From G963422595 sp963422595 (GTDB lineage: Bacteria; Pseudomonadota; Gammaproteobacteria; UBA4575), in NCBI GenBank assembly GCA_963422595.1, contig OY730298.1:1488001-1552000 (forward strand): a stretch of 64,000 bases of DNA, given 5' to 3'. The number at the start of each line of letters is the position of its first letter. Position 1 is the first letter of the stretch. Both the position numbers and the translations under genes were made by a program. The notes under the pieces were generated by a model that was given only the letters and a program-made list of their open reading frames with translations, did no database searches and was not told the DNA's origin. Below are positions 1 through 9,380 of this stretch, in pieces.

Positions 1-773
1 GTGTGGCAAACATATTTAATTGGCAATTCTTCTTCTTTGGCAATGCGATCGCGCCACAGATTAGTCGTTGGAACTTCTGCGGTAGGTATCAAATAGTATT
101 CATTGTCAGATTGAAGCTTGAATAAGTCTGCTTCAAACTTTGGCAGTTGACCAGTGCCTATCAAGCTTTGACTATTAACAATATACGGGACATATACTTC
201 TTTATAACCATGTTCGTTAATATGCGTGTCCAGCATGAATTGTATGAGTGCTCTGTGCAATTTAGCCAGGTTTCCATATATCGTAACAAATCTGCTCCCG
301 GTTATTTTCGTTGCGTTACCAAAGTCTAACCCGTTAAGTTTTTCGCCTAAATCAACATGATCTAAAGCCTTAAAATCAAAGCCGGGGAAATTCCCCCATT
401 TTCTGATTTCTAAGTTATCATCTTCCGAGTTTCCGTCCGGCACAGACTCATGTGGAAAGTTTGGTAGTTCAAGCATCCACGCTTGCACGTCAGACTGTAA
501 TGTAACCAACTCTGCTTCATACGTTTTAATATCCTGGTTAATCTTTTCCATGTTAGCCAGAATCTCTTTTACATCTTGTCCCTGAGATTTCGCCTGGCCG
601 ATTAATTTGGAGTTTTTATTACGTTGACATCGTAAATCTTCCGTGATTATTTGCAGTTTTTTGCGTTGCTGCTCCAGAGTTAAAAAACGGTTTTTATCTA
701 CTTTAATATTACGGCGATGTAATTGATTTACAACCTTATTAAAATCCATGCGTAATAATTTTGGATTCAGCAT
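1..773 (-). CDS. serS: Seryl-tRNA synthetase, N-terminal 257 residues (cut by window edge)
   Basis: Charges tRNA-Ser (and tRNA-Sec where present) with serine in the cytoplasm. Reading leftward from ATG 771-773 the frame stays open to base 1 in the stretches I translated. The N-terminus (MLNPKLLR, then FNKVVNQLHRRN) and the following charged helices are the tRNA-binding coiled-coil arm of SerRS. The catalytic part begins with HGYKEVYVPYIV, then SLIGTGQLPKFEADLF and YYLIPTAEVP, the SerRS core around motif 1. The family is usually about 425 residues, so roughly 40% (motifs 2 and 3) lies outside the window. It starts 18 bp after the crcB stop, so the two are probably one transcript; crcB-serS is a common gammaproteobacterial order. 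Confidence 0.96.
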   Translation of the reverse strand, partial: MLNPKLLRMDFNKVVNQLHRRNIKVDKNRFLTLEQQRKKLQIITEDLRCQRNKNSKLIGQAKSQGQDVKEILANMEKINQDIKTYEAELVTLQSDVQAWMLELPNFPHESVPDGNSEDDNLEIRKWGNFPGFDFKALDHVDLGEKLNGLDFGNATKITGSRFVTIYGNLAKLHRALIQFMLDTHINEHGYKEVYVPYIVNSQSLIGTGQLPKFEADLFKLQSDNEYYLIPTAEVPTTNLWRDRIAKEEELPIKYVCH

Positions 774-791
774 AGTGTATTTGTCGGTTAC

Positions 792-1163
792 TTAAATAAA
801 GCGCGCCAGCGTAATGCCTATAAAACACGCGGCAATACATATCACCATACTAAAAAGAATGTTACTTATAGCACTTAAAAAATTTCCTTGTTGGATAAGA
901 TTTAAGGTTTCGAGTGAAAAAGTTGAAAATGTAGTAAACCCGCCAAGCAGCCCTATAGTAATCGCCAATCGAATTTCTACAGACACGACAATACGTTCCA
1001 TGAGAATTATTGACGAGAAGCCTATCAATAGAGACCCAAGAATATTAACTATCATCGTTCCATATGGAAATTTGATTCCAAGCCAGTTTACACAGTATAT
1101 CTGCACGAGATACCTCAGCACTGAACCAATGGCTCCCCCTATAGCAATGCCTGCTATAGTCAA
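792..1163 (-). CDS. crcB: CrcB/Fluc fluoride channel
   Basis: A 123-residue four-helix inner-membrane protein of the Fluc family, which exports fluoride as a dual-topology dimer. Visible family marks are GGAIGSVLRY near residue 9, the GTMIVNILGS segment near residue 35 and GGFTTFSTFS near residue 74 with its Phe box. The start is TTG (1161-1163). It is preceded on the minus strand by AGGGAG six bases upstream, a good ribosome binding site, and no ATG gives a better fit. It sits directly upstream of serS in the same direction. I found no fluoride-riboswitch-like fold in the upstream 200 bp. Length matches the family. Confidence 0.94.
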   Translation of the reverse strand: MTIAGIAIGGAIGSVLRYLVQIYCVNWLGIKFPYGTMIVNILGSLLIGFSSIILMERIVVSVEIRLAITIGLLGGFTTFSTFSLETLNLIQQGNFLSAISNILFSMVICIAACFIGITLARFI

Positions 1164-1360
1164 GGGATGCTCCCTGTTTTATGTCTCATTACTTTTTTGT
1201 AGAGTCTCAAAATTACGACTTGTTGAAGCGATCAATGTTATATTGAGGGGGTATGAGCTTATAGTAATCAAAGTGGTTGCGATTATATGAGAACCCCGAT
1301 AAAGATCAATAAAGTAATGGCCGAAAAGACTTGTGTCACTAAGCTGAAGATCAGTATAAA

Positions 1361-2827
1361 ATGAACGAATCAACCCGTCTTTCAAGCCTTGCAGAACGAT
1401 TTTATCGAGTCCTGCCTAAAGAAGCAGTTTTAACCAAAAAAACACAGCTTTATCCTTACGAATGTGACGCGCTTACAGCTTACAGGCAATTGCCTCTCCT
1501 CGCATTGCTACCGAGTAACATAGAACAAATAAAAGCAATTGTTGAAATCTGTCGAAAATTAAAGTTGCCCATTGTTGCACGTGGTGCTGGCACCAGCTTA
1601 TCCGGTGGCGCGCTACCACATTCTAAAGGCGTATTATTGAACCTCGCTAAACTAAACAGGATATTAGAAATTGATCCGAATAATCGAACTGCAAAAGTCG
1701 AGCCCGGGGTAAGGAATTTATCTATTTCAGAAGCCGCTAAATCTTACAGGCTTTATTATGCACCGGACCCTTCTTCGCAAATTGCGTGCACTATTGGTGG
1801 TAATATCGCTGAAAACTCTGGCGGCGTACATTGCCTGAAATATGGACTTACCGTACACAACGTGCTGGCACTAAAAGTTTTAACCATTGATGGAGAAATT
1901 TTAGAGTTGGGAGGTAGTAGCCTTGATTCACCCGGTTTTGATCTGCTCTCATTAGTCACGGGTTCTGAAGGGATGCTGGCAATTACTTTAGAAGCAACTG
2001 TAAAGCTGCTTCCAGATCCCCATAAACGAAAGCTATTGTTGGCTGCTTTTGATGATATACGACAAGCAAGTAATGCGGTAGCTTGTATTATTTCAGGTGG
2101 AGTGTTGCCCGCCGGCCTTGAAATGATGGATAACTTAACTATCCAAGCGACCGAGCAATATTGCCATCCAGGTTATCCGATTAACGCAGCAGCGATTTTA
2201 CTTTGTGAATTGGATGGGTTTGAAGAGGAACTCAGCTCTCAGATTAAATTAGTACAAAAAATACTTAAAGATCACCATGCCAGTGAAATTCGTCTGGCAA
2301 AAAATGAACAAGAGGCTGAAAAGTTATGGAGGGGTCGAAAAGCGTCATTTCCGGCGTTAGGAAAATTGACCCCGGATTACTATTGCATGGATGGTACAAT
2401 TCCACGCAAACATCTCGCGTATGTGTTGGAAAGTATTAACAAGCTTTCCACAGAATATGGACTACGCGTGGCGAATGTTTTTCACGCGGGTGATGGTAAT
2501 TTACATCCGATTATTCTCTACGACGCGAACTCACCTGGTGAATTAGAAACTGCGGAAAAGCTTGGTGGTGAGATTCTTAAGCTATGTATCACAGTAGGCG
2601 GATCCATTACAGGTGAACATGGAGTTGGTGTAGAAAAACTCGACCAAATGTGCGCGCAATTTAATGACGCTGAGCTTGAAACATTTCACGCTGTCAAAGC
2701 GGCATTCGATGAAGATGGATTGTTAAACCCTGGCAAGGCTATTCCCACTTTACATCGGTGTGCGGAATTCGGGGCCATGCACGTACATCAAGGCAATTTG
2801 CCTCATGCAAATCTGTCACGTTTCTAA
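1361..2827 (+). CDS. glcD: Glycolate oxidase subunit GlcD (FAD-linked)
   Basis: Catalytic FAD subunit that oxidises glycolate to glyoxylate and feeds electrons to the respiratory chain with GlcE and GlcF. The 488-residue protein has the PCMH/VAO-type FAD domain: GRKL..VARGAGTSLSGGALP near residues 66-86, IGGNIAENSGGVHC near 145, GSEGMLAITLEATV near 200. It ends with the FAD-oxidase C-terminal domain carrying VFHAGDGNLHP and GGSITGEHGVG. It begins the glcDEF operon, with 5 bp to glcE. Length agrees with E. coli GlcD (about 499). A D-lactate dehydrogenase is the main alternative for the fold, but the E and F neighbours favour glycolate. Confidence 0.94.
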   Translation: MNESTRLSSLAERFYRVLPKEAVLTKKTQLYPYECDALTAYRQLPLLALLPSNIEQIKAIVEICRKLKLPIVARGAGTSLSGGALPHSKGVLLNLAKLNRILEIDPNNRTAKVEPGVRNLSISEAAKSYRLYYAPDPSSQIACTIGGNIAENSGGVHCLKYGLTVHNVLALKVLTIDGEILELGGSSLDSPGFDLLSLVTGSEGMLAITLEATVKLLPDPHKRKLLLAAFDDIRQASNAVACIISGGVLPAGLEMMDNLTIQATEQYCHPGYPINAAAILLCELDGFEEELSSQIKLVQKILKDHHASEIRLAKNEQEAEKLWRGRKASFPALGKLTPDYYCMDGTIPRKHLAYVLESINKLSTEYGLRVANVFHAGDGNLHPIILYDANSPGELETAEKLGGEILKLCITVGGSITGEHGVGVEKLDQMCAQFNDAELETFHAVKAAFDEDGLLNPGKAIPTLHRCAEFGAMHVHQGNLPHANLSRF

Positions 2828-2832
2828 TTTTT

Positions 2833-3888
2833 ATGGCTGACATAAGGACAGACATCGCATCTCAAATAGAGGATGCATTTGAGCGAAGACAAACGTTATA
2901 CATTAAAGCAGGTGATACCAAACATTTTTATGGCAGAAAGATCCAGGGAAAGCCACTGTCATTATTAAAACATGCTGGAATTACCGAATATGAACCTTCT
3001 GAACTCTTCATAAAAGCTTGCAGCGGTACTCCTCTAAATGATATTGAACGATTAATTGCAACCAAGAACCAAATGTTACCGTTTGAGCCGCCTCACTTTG
3101 GTTTTACTACTACTTTGGGTGGCATGATTGCGGCAGGATTATCCGGACCCAGACGTTTAAGTGCTGGTGGTGCCCGCGACTGCATTTTGGGCATTGAGAT
3201 TATTAACGGCAGGGGTAAATATTTACGTTTTGGCGGTAAGGTGATGAAAAATGTAGCTGGCTACGATGTCTCACGTTTGATGTGTGGAGCACTTGGAACC
3301 TTGGGTGTGCTGATGTCAGTTACCCTACGTTTGACCCCTAAACCATCATGCGAACAAACCGTCGTAATGTCTTTTAGCAATGCAGGCGCGATACAGAAGA
3401 TGAATGCCTGGGCAAATACATCTATGCCGATCACTGCTACTTTTTATGATGGTAATAATTTGTACATACGCCTATCCGGATCCTTATCTACAGTCAACTC
3501 TTGTATCAAAAATATCGGGGGTGATTTGTTGGATCAGAACGATATGTTTTGGAAAAATATTAAAGAGCAGACACATGAGTTCTTCGTGACCGATTTACCT
3601 TTGTGGAGAATTTCGGTGCCCCCAAATACAGCCCCACTTAATATTCATGGAAGCCATGTCATGGAATGGAATGGTGGATTACGGTGGTATACTACCGATA
3701 CCGATGCAAAAGACATACGTGCTGAAGTAGAGTGCTTCGGTGGACATGCCTGCTTATTCCGTGGTGATGCCACTCAACAAATATTTCACCCTCTTTCTCA
3801 GGCTTCACTTAATATTCACCGCAAACTTAAACAAGCGTTTGATCCCGCGGGAATACTCAATCCATGCAAAATGTACGCTGAATTTTAA
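2833..3888 (+). CDS. glcE: Glycolate oxidase FAD-binding subunit GlcE
   Basis: Second FAD-domain subunit of the GlcDEF complex; 351 residues from ATG 2833. A longer reading from 2758 would overlap the end of glcD and add 25 residues unlike the family, so I prefer the inner ATG, giving MADIRTDIAS as N-terminus. FAD-domain marks are FTTTLGGMIAAGLSGPRR near residue 93 and GGKVMKNVAGYDVSRL near 135, followed by GALGTLGVLMSVTLRL. The protein ends AFDPAGILNPCKMY, shared with GlcD-type oxidases. No good ribosome binding site is visible, so translation probably depends on coupling with glcD. It is followed by glcF after 6 bp. Confidence 0.93.
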   Translation: MADIRTDIASQIEDAFERRQTLYIKAGDTKHFYGRKIQGKPLSLLKHAGITEYEPSELFIKACSGTPLNDIERLIATKNQMLPFEPPHFGFTTTLGGMIAAGLSGPRRLSAGGARDCILGIEIINGRGKYLRFGGKVMKNVAGYDVSRLMCGALGTLGVLMSVTLRLTPKPSCEQTVVMSFSNAGAIQKMNAWANTSMPITATFYDGNNLYIRLSGSLSTVNSCIKNIGGDLLDQNDMFWKNIKEQTHEFFVTDLPLWRISVPPNTAPLNIHGSHVMEWNGGLRWYTTDTDAKDIRAEVECFGGHACLFRGDATQQIFHPLSQASLNIHRKLKQAFDPAGILNPCKMYAEF

Positions 3889-3894
3889 AATTTT

Positions 3895-5091
3895 ATGCAA
3901 ACATCATTCAGGCAGGAATTTCTACAAACTTCTGACGGGCAACGTGTTAATGAAATTTTACGTAGTTGTGTACATTGTGGATTCTGTAATGCAACTTGCC
4001 CTACTTATCAACTTACTGGCGATGAGCTTGATGGGCCGCGAGGACGCATATATTTAATCAAAAACTTCTTTGAAGAAAACAAAAATGGTGACATTGGCAT
4101 AAAACACCTCGATCGCTGTTTAACTTGCCTGGCCTGCGAAACTACATGTCCATCTGGAGTCGAGTATGGAGATTTGCTTGATATTGGAAGAAAACACCTT
4201 GAGATAAATGCTCACAGGTCTGTCATCAACAAATTAAAAAGAAGCCTGATAGTTCGCATCTTTTCAAAGCCAGTACGAGTAGCATTCATTTTTGCTATAG
4301 CTCGTCTACTGAAACCGGTATTGCCTTCTAAATTAGCAAAAAAAATTCCTGCGAGGCCCGCGGTTCATAAACCTGTTTTATCTTCTGCACAACGCAAAAT
4401 GTTGACAATTAAAGGGTGCGTACAATCTTCAGTTGCTCCACAAATTAACGTGGCTGCATATACAGTATTGCAGCGTTCGAACATCCAGCTTGATGAAGCT
4501 GAAACAGACTGTTGTGGCGCTCTGGCGTTTCATTTAACAGATACCGAGCTGGCTAAAGAGACGATGCGCAAAAATATTGACAACTGGTATGAGAAGCTCT
4601 CGGGAAAGTACGACTGTTTAGTATCAACATCAAGCGGTTGTAGTGCTTTTATAAAGCAGTATGGAACAATTATGCGGGCAGATAGAAACTATGTTGAGAA
4701 AGCCAGTTTCGTCTCAAAGAGCTGTAAGGACCTTGTAGAGGTTGCCGCTGAAATGAAAATCAATACGTTTAGCCAGAGGCATCAGGCTGTTGCTTTTCAT
4801 AGCCCTTGTACTTTGCAGCATGGGCAAAAAATACTTGGCGACGCGGAGGCTAAACTTGAAGAAGCAGGTTATAAGTTGATAGAAGTTAGGGATTCTCACC
4901 TGTGTTGCGGCTCAGCCGGCAGCTACTCTTTACTTGAAACTACGCTCTCAACAAAATTATTAGAGAATAAAGTTGCTGACTTAGAAGAAAAACGGCCCGA
5001 TTTGATCGCTACAGCTAATATTGGTTGCCTGATGCATCTGCAATCAGGTGCTAAAACACCCGTTAAACACTGGATCGAATTACTTGTTTAA
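3895..5091 (+). CDS. glcF: Glycolate oxidase iron-sulfur subunit GlcF
   Basis: Electron-transfer subunit that carries electrons from the GlcD/GlcE flavins to the quinone pool. The 398-residue protein has two 4Fe-4S ferredoxin motifs, CVHCGFCNATCPTY near residue 22 and CLTCLACETTCPSGV near residue 75. Two cysteine-rich CCG domains follow: DCCGALAFH near 205 and HSPCTLQHG, then LCCGSAGSYS near 340. This is the standard GlcF layout. It is the last gene of glcDEF. The 194 bp to the convergent kdsB have only a weak AT-only hairpin (5091-5106) and no clear terminator. Confidence 0.95.
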   Translation: MQTSFRQEFLQTSDGQRVNEILRSCVHCGFCNATCPTYQLTGDELDGPRGRIYLIKNFFEENKNGDIGIKHLDRCLTCLACETTCPSGVEYGDLLDIGRKHLEINAHRSVINKLKRSLIVRIFSKPVRVAFIFAIARLLKPVLPSKLAKKIPARPAVHKPVLSSAQRKMLTIKGCVQSSVAPQINVAAYTVLQRSNIQLDEAETDCCGALAFHLTDTELAKETMRKNIDNWYEKLSGKYDCLVSTSSGCSAFIKQYGTIMRADRNYVEKASFVSKSCKDLVEVAAEMKINTFSQRHQAVAFHSPCTLQHGQKILGDAEAKLEEAGYKLIEVRDSHLCCGSAGSYSLLETTLSTKLLENKVADLEEKRPDLIATANIGCLMHLQSGAKTPVKHWIELLV

Positions 5092-5285
5092 ATAATATCT
5101 ATTATTATAGGCCTGCCTGATGGAATTGGAGATGGCCGCATCGAAATCTATTATCTTTTCAATATTTATTATATTCACTGGTGCCGCAATTCTTGCCATA
5201 CTGGTTTTTTCTGCCAGATAAGCCCTGCTAGTCGCCTATATTGTGGTTGTAGTTCTTCTACGCTTGCATCATTTAATTTTCTGAT

Positions 5286-6026
5286 TTATTTGGATCGCAT
5301 AATTTGTAACAGAGCTTCATAGTCTTCTTGCGTGTCAACACCTACCCCGACTGGATACTTGCACATATCTACGTAAATTTTTTCACCGTGTTCCAGTGCG
5401 CGCAGTTGCTCTAAACGCTCCTGTTTTTCCAGTTCAGTTTGTGGGAGTTGCGTAAACATACTTAAAAACCTAACGTTGTACGCATAAATACCTAAATGAC
5501 GATAGGGTTCGTAACTTCTACGCCTGTAGTATTCAATAGCTTCTACATTTCTACTGAAGGTTAACGCGGTGTTGTTTTCATCACGAATAACTTTTACAAC
5601 GTTTTGGTTTTTATATTCTTTATCATCAGGTAAATGCGTACATAATGTTGATATGCCAGTATTAGGGTGTGCGTGTAAATTTACAGCCACTTGTTGAATA
5701 CTATCAGGTAGCATCATTGGTTCATCAGCTTGCACATTAACGATGATAGTGCTATTTGTCCAAGAGTAGATTTTTGTTATTTCGGAAATTCGATCGGTTC
5801 CGGATTTATGTTTGTTAGACGTAAAGCAAAATTCAGCATTAAAAGTTTGCGCACATTCTGCGATTCTTTCATCATCGGTGGCAATAATAACCTGCTCAGC
5901 TCCACTTCTACATGAGTTCTCATAGACATATTGAATAATTGATTTTCCCTTAACCTTTAATAATACCTTTCCCGGCAAGCGCTTAGATGTATAGCGGGCC
6001 GGGATTACTACCTTAAAAGTCACCAA
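5286..6026 (-). CDS. kdsB: 3-deoxy-manno-octulosonate cytidylyltransferase (CMP-Kdo synthetase)
   Basis: Activates Kdo with CTP to CMP-Kdo, the donor for the inner core of lipopolysaccharide; cytoplasmic. The 246-residue protein opens with the nucleotidyltransferase signature VVIPARYTSKRLPGKVL at residue 6. It has ATDDERIAECA near 50, KSGTDRISE near 74, VNVQADEPM near 96, and HLGIYAYNVRFL near 177. It is the last gene of msbA-lpxK-ycaR-kdsB, a classic lipid A/Kdo operon, 51 bp after ycaR. Length is normal (E. coli 248). Confidence 0.97.
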   Translation of the reverse strand: MVTFKVVIPARYTSKRLPGKVLLKVKGKSIIQYVYENSCRSGAEQVIIATDDERIAECAQTFNAEFCFTSNKHKSGTDRISEITKIYSWTNSTIIVNVQADEPMMLPDSIQQVAVNLHAHPNTGISTLCTHLPDDKEYKNQNVVKVIRDENNTALTFSRNVEAIEYYRRRSYEPYRHLGIYAYNVRFLSMFTQLPQTELEKQERLEQLRALEHGEKIYVDMCKYPVGVGVDTQEDYEALLQIMRSK

Positions 6027-6077
6027 GTGATCTATTGCTTAAATATGTAAAAACAGACGACACATAACTTAAAAAAA

Positions 6078-6272
6078 CTACATGGACTTATATTTTTCAC
6101 ATTCTTCCTTTGTAATCGTTCTGGCCTCATCTTCCAGCATTACGGGGATTCCGTCACGAATGGGATAAGCAAGCCGTGCTGAAGTAGATATAAGCTCTTG
6201 TCGTTCGCTATCGTACTTCAACGAACCTTTAGTGACAGGACATACTAAAATATCAAGCAGTTGTTTATCCAT
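6078..6272 (-). CDS. ycaR: Trm112-family small protein YcaR (UPF0434)
   Basis: A 64-residue protein of the Trm112/UPF0434 family, small zinc-ribbon-like proteins that often act as partners of other enzymes; no firm role is known for the bacterial lpxK-linked form. Visible marks are LLDILVCPVTKGSL at residues 4-17 and AYPIRDGIPVML near 35. Only one Cys is found in the CP motif, so metal binding is not obvious. The start overlaps the end of lpxK by 8 bp, so the two are probably translationally coupled. Conserved position between lpxK and kdsB supports the call. Confidence 0.93.
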   Translation of the reverse strand: MDKQLLDILVCPVTKGSLKYDSERQELISTSARLAYPIRDGIPVMLEDEARTITKEECEKYKSM

Positions 6273-7251
6273 GAGGAATTCCTTCCAGAAGTATGGAAAT
6301 TCGTTTTTCTAATTTGCTATTGGGCGATAATGAAATTGGAAGGTACCAAATATTTTTGTCTATAAATTTTTTGCATTTTACAGCATCTTTTTCGGTCATA
6401 AAAATAAGATCATTACCATTAAATTCAAGATCCGTTTCCTGGTAGGCATGATGATCAGGAAAAATATGTTCTATGATACGTATGCCCGCTTTTCGTAATA
6501 TTCTAAAAAAACGTATGGGATTAGCAATACCGGCAACGGCATGAACCGTAAAATGTTTAAACTCACTAAGAGGTTTGCGCACCTTGTCGGAGGAAAGAAA
6601 AACTACATCGCTATAGATAATCTCAAAATAGTACTGACTGTGGGCATTATCACCATTGTTCACAACAAGATCGCATTTGCTTAAGCGCTTGGTGGGCTCG
6701 CGCAATGGACCTGCGGGTAAACATCTGTTATTGCCAAACTTCCGATCACTATCAATTACGGCAATTTCAACGTTGCGCGGCAAATTATAGTGCTGCATAC
6801 CATCATCGGACAACACTACGTCAACTCCATACTTATCTATTAAGTAGTTAACTGCCTGATGGCGGTTAGAAGCTACCATTACAGGATATGTGGTTTTAAG
6901 CGCTAACAACAAAGCTTCATCACCAACTTCATTTGGTGTACTACGGGGATGCACTTCGATCATTTGTTGCATATTATTTCGTTTATATCCACGGCTGACT
7001 ATGCCTGCTCGTAATCCTTTGGCTTTACATTGGTGGGCCAACCAGATAACAAAAGGTGTTTTGCCTGTACCACCTACAGTGATATTACCAACTATGATAA
7101 TGAAAGTATTTGTAGAGCTGTGAGTGGTATTTCGCAAGCGATAATAAACTCTTCGCCCCGCAGCCATAGCCCTGAATAACCATGATACGGGTAAAAGAAT
7201 AGTAGAAACTAAATTTTTTGAGTACCAAATTTTTTCGATATCGATGTTCAA
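6265..7251 (-). CDS. lpxK: Tetraacyldisaccharide 4'-kinase LpxK
   Basis: Phosphorylates the 4' position of the lipid A disaccharide at the inner membrane. The 328-residue protein has an N-terminal membrane-associated helix (STILLPVSWLFRAMAAG), then the P-loop VGNITVGGTGKTP near residue 54. IVSRGYKR lies near 88, GDEALLLA near 112 and VVLSDDGMQHY near 147, with the DDGxQH motif typical of LpxK. HAVAGIANP.RF near 240 and FPDHHAY near 268 complete the family set. It overlaps msbA by 4 bp and ycaR by 8 bp. Confidence 0.96.
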   Translation of the reverse strand: MNIDIEKIWYSKNLVSTILLPVSWLFRAMAAGRRVYYRLRNTTHSSTNTFIIIVGNITVGGTGKTPFVIWLAHQCKAKGLRAGIVSRGYKRNNMQQMIEVHPRSTPNEVGDEALLLALKTTYPVMVASNRHQAVNYLIDKYGVDVVLSDDGMQHYNLPRNVEIAVIDSDRKFGNNRCLPAGPLREPTKRLSKCDLVVNNGDNAHSQYYFEIIYSDVVFLSSDKVRKPLSEFKHFTVHAVAGIANPIRFFRILRKAGIRIIEHIFPDHHAYQETDLEFNGNDLIFMTEKDAVKCKKFIDKNIWYLPISLSPNSKLEKRISILLEGIPHG

Positions 7252-9005
7252 GTTAAAAGGCTGGATTGGGTTTTATAAAGACTTATGTATGCGTTGTTAT
7301 GTTTAAGTAGTTCACTATGTTTTCCAACCTCAATAATTCGTCCTTTATCCATCACCACGATCTGATCAGCCTTTTCTATGGTAGACAATCGATGAGCAAC
7401 TACTAGAGTAGTTCGGTTGCTTTGTAATATTTCTAATGCACCTTGTATAAATTTTTCAGACTCGGTATCCAGAGAAGAAGTCGCTTCATCCAAAATTAAA
7501 ATAGGCGCATCTTTCAACAATGCCCTTGCAATTGCTACGCGTTGACGTTGTCCGCCTGAAAGTAATACTCCATTTTCGCCCACTAAAGTCTTTAACTTAT
7601 CTGGTAGCTCGTCTGTAAACTCTAACACGTGCGCTGTTTTTGCTGCTTGTAATATGCGAGGGTCTTCAGCTTTTAAATTCTTTGCGTAAGCAATATTGCT
7701 AGCGATAGTGTCGTTAAACAATACAGTCTCTTGACTAACTATTGCAATTTGCTTGCGCAGTGACACAAGACTAACATCGTTTATATTCGTTCCATCTATT
7801 AATATTTTCCCTTGGTCGATCTTATAAAATCGTGATAACAGGTTTACGATTGTACTCTTGCCACTACCTGATTTACCTACAAATGCAATTGTTTTTCCAG
7901 GTTCGATTTTTAAATCGATACGTTCTAAAACCTGGTTGTCTCTGGAAGCGTATCTGAAATAAACACCTTGATATTCAATTTTTCCCTTACAATGCGTTAG
8001 TGCTTTTTTCGATGACTCATGCTCTCTTTCACTATCAATGAGTTCAAACACGCTTTTTCCTGCAGCAATGCCCATTTGCAAAATCTCATTTACAAGGGTG
8101 AGTTTTCTTGCTGGAGTTAGAATCCATACCATCGCCACAATGAAACTAACAAAACTCCCGGCGGTTTCCTCTGAAGCTATTGCAGGTCTCGTAGCGATCG
8201 CTAACACAGCTACTAATACAAAACCAACCAGCATTTGAATAATGGGGATACTGGTAGCTTTAGTCATTACCATCCGTAAATTATTACGGTGATACTTTTC
8301 ATTGACTTGATCAAATTTGTTTATCTCATACTTTTGCCCGCCAAATATTTTTACGATATGATGGCCAATAATACTCTCCTCTACGATATGTGTAATTTTC
8401 CCCACAGATTTCTGCATGTGTGTACTAAACCTTCTAAATAATTTGCTTGTGTACCCAACAATAAAGGCAATAAAAGGCGCAATTAACAAAAACATCAACG
8501 TCAGTTTCCAGCTATTAAAAAACATAACAGCTAACAGAAAGATAATCTTAGATACGTCTTCAACCAGGCTGCGTAGACTTTTAACTGCGGCTCCGATTAC
8601 GCGCTCAACGTCAAAGGAAAATTTAGAAAGTATCTCGCCAGTGGCCTGGCAATCGAAATATTTTGCGGGAAGATACTGTAACTGATTAAACATTTGTTGA
8701 CGTAACGATTTAATTACGTATGCGCCTGTATAACCAATAAAATATGTACCTGTAAAATTAGCAATACCACGCAGAATAATAATTGCTAATAATGCATAGG
8801 GAATCCATTTAATCTCATCATAACTTTTGTCCACGTAAGTGCTGTCAATGAATGGTCCAAGTAACAAAGCTATAAGCGCATCAAGTCCTGAAAAAATAAA
8901 TAACGCTAAAGAACCGAGTAAAATATACTGCCATTTCGAAAATGTATAACTTAAAAGCCGACGATATATTTGCCAGCTGTTTTGTTTAGAAGCACTAATG
9001 ATCAT
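7248..9005 (-). CDS. msbA: Lipid A export ABC transporter ATP-binding/permease MsbA
   Basis: Homodimeric half-transporter that flips lipid A-core across the inner membrane. The 585-residue protein has six predicted membrane helices in residues 1-310, then the ATPase domain. That domain has Walker A GKSGSGKST near 378, signature LSGGQRQRVAIARAL near 482 and Walker B ILILDEATSSLD right after. The H-loop is VVAHRLSTI near 535. It overlaps lpxK by 4 bp (ATGA type) and is the first gene of msbA-lpxK-ycaR-kdsB. Length is the same as E. coli MsbA (582). Confidence 0.96.
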   Translation of the reverse strand: MIISASKQNSWQIYRRLLSYTFSKWQYILLGSLALFIFSGLDALIALLLGPFIDSTYVDKSYDEIKWIPYALLAIIILRGIANFTGTYFIGYTGAYVIKSLRQQMFNQLQYLPAKYFDCQATGEILSKFSFDVERVIGAAVKSLRSLVEDVSKIIFLLAVMFFNSWKLTLMFLLIAPFIAFIVGYTSKLFRRFSTHMQKSVGKITHIVEESIIGHHIVKIFGGQKYEINKFDQVNEKYHRNNLRMVMTKATSIPIIQMLVGFVLVAVLAIATRPAIASEETAGSFVSFIVAMVWILTPARKLTLVNEILQMGIAAGKSVFELIDSEREHESSKKALTHCKGKIEYQGVYFRYASRDNQVLERIDLKIEPGKTIAFVGKSGSGKSTIVNLLSRFYKIDQGKILIDGTNINDVSLVSLRKQIAIVSQETVLFNDTIASNIAYAKNLKAEDPRILQAAKTAHVLEFTDELPDKLKTLVGENGVLLSGGQRQRVAIARALLKDAPILILDEATSSLDTESEKFIQGALEILQSNRTTLVVAHRLSTIEKADQIVVMDKGRIIEVGKHSELLKHNNAYISLYKTQSSLLT

Positions 9006-9380
9006 TTGGTGGTCTGTTAAATTCTGAAGTCACAATAAGTGACTTCCTGTCCTTAAGTCTCAAGACGGCATCTATTACAATAACCACAAAAATTTGGTAA
9101 TTTTTTGTAAAGATTCATTACTTGTTGTGTTTACAGGCAGCACAAGTCAGATATCATGATTCAATCCAAGTATGGCAATCTATACTTCCACTACGGTGGT
9201 GACTAAATTATTCTTCGGATACTTCTGGATAATTTATCTGATCCATCCATACCCATGTTAGCAACCATACTCAACATTCGTATTCCTTCGATAATAATTT
9301 CCAGCAAGCTTAATAGAAGTAAAATTGCTGCTATATGTTTATTTGCCTCTTCTACATTATATCGTCAAATTTTTATTGTC
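9006..9380. other. Intergenic spacer between comEC and msbA
   Basis: 375 bp of AT-rich DNA with no supportable gene on either strand and no tRNA-like fold. It must contain the end of the comEC transcript and any promoter of msbA, since both genes read leftward, but I could not pick a convincing -35/-10 pair. In several related genomes exbB/exbD lie here; neither is present. Confidence 0.6.

Noticed and set aside
1164..1360. Fluoride riboswitch upstream of crcB
   Set aside because: No conserved pseudoknot-like sequence could be found by eye on the minus strand.
2758..2832. Earlier start for glcE
   Set aside because: Would overlap glcD and add residues unlike the family; ATG 2833 gives the normal length.
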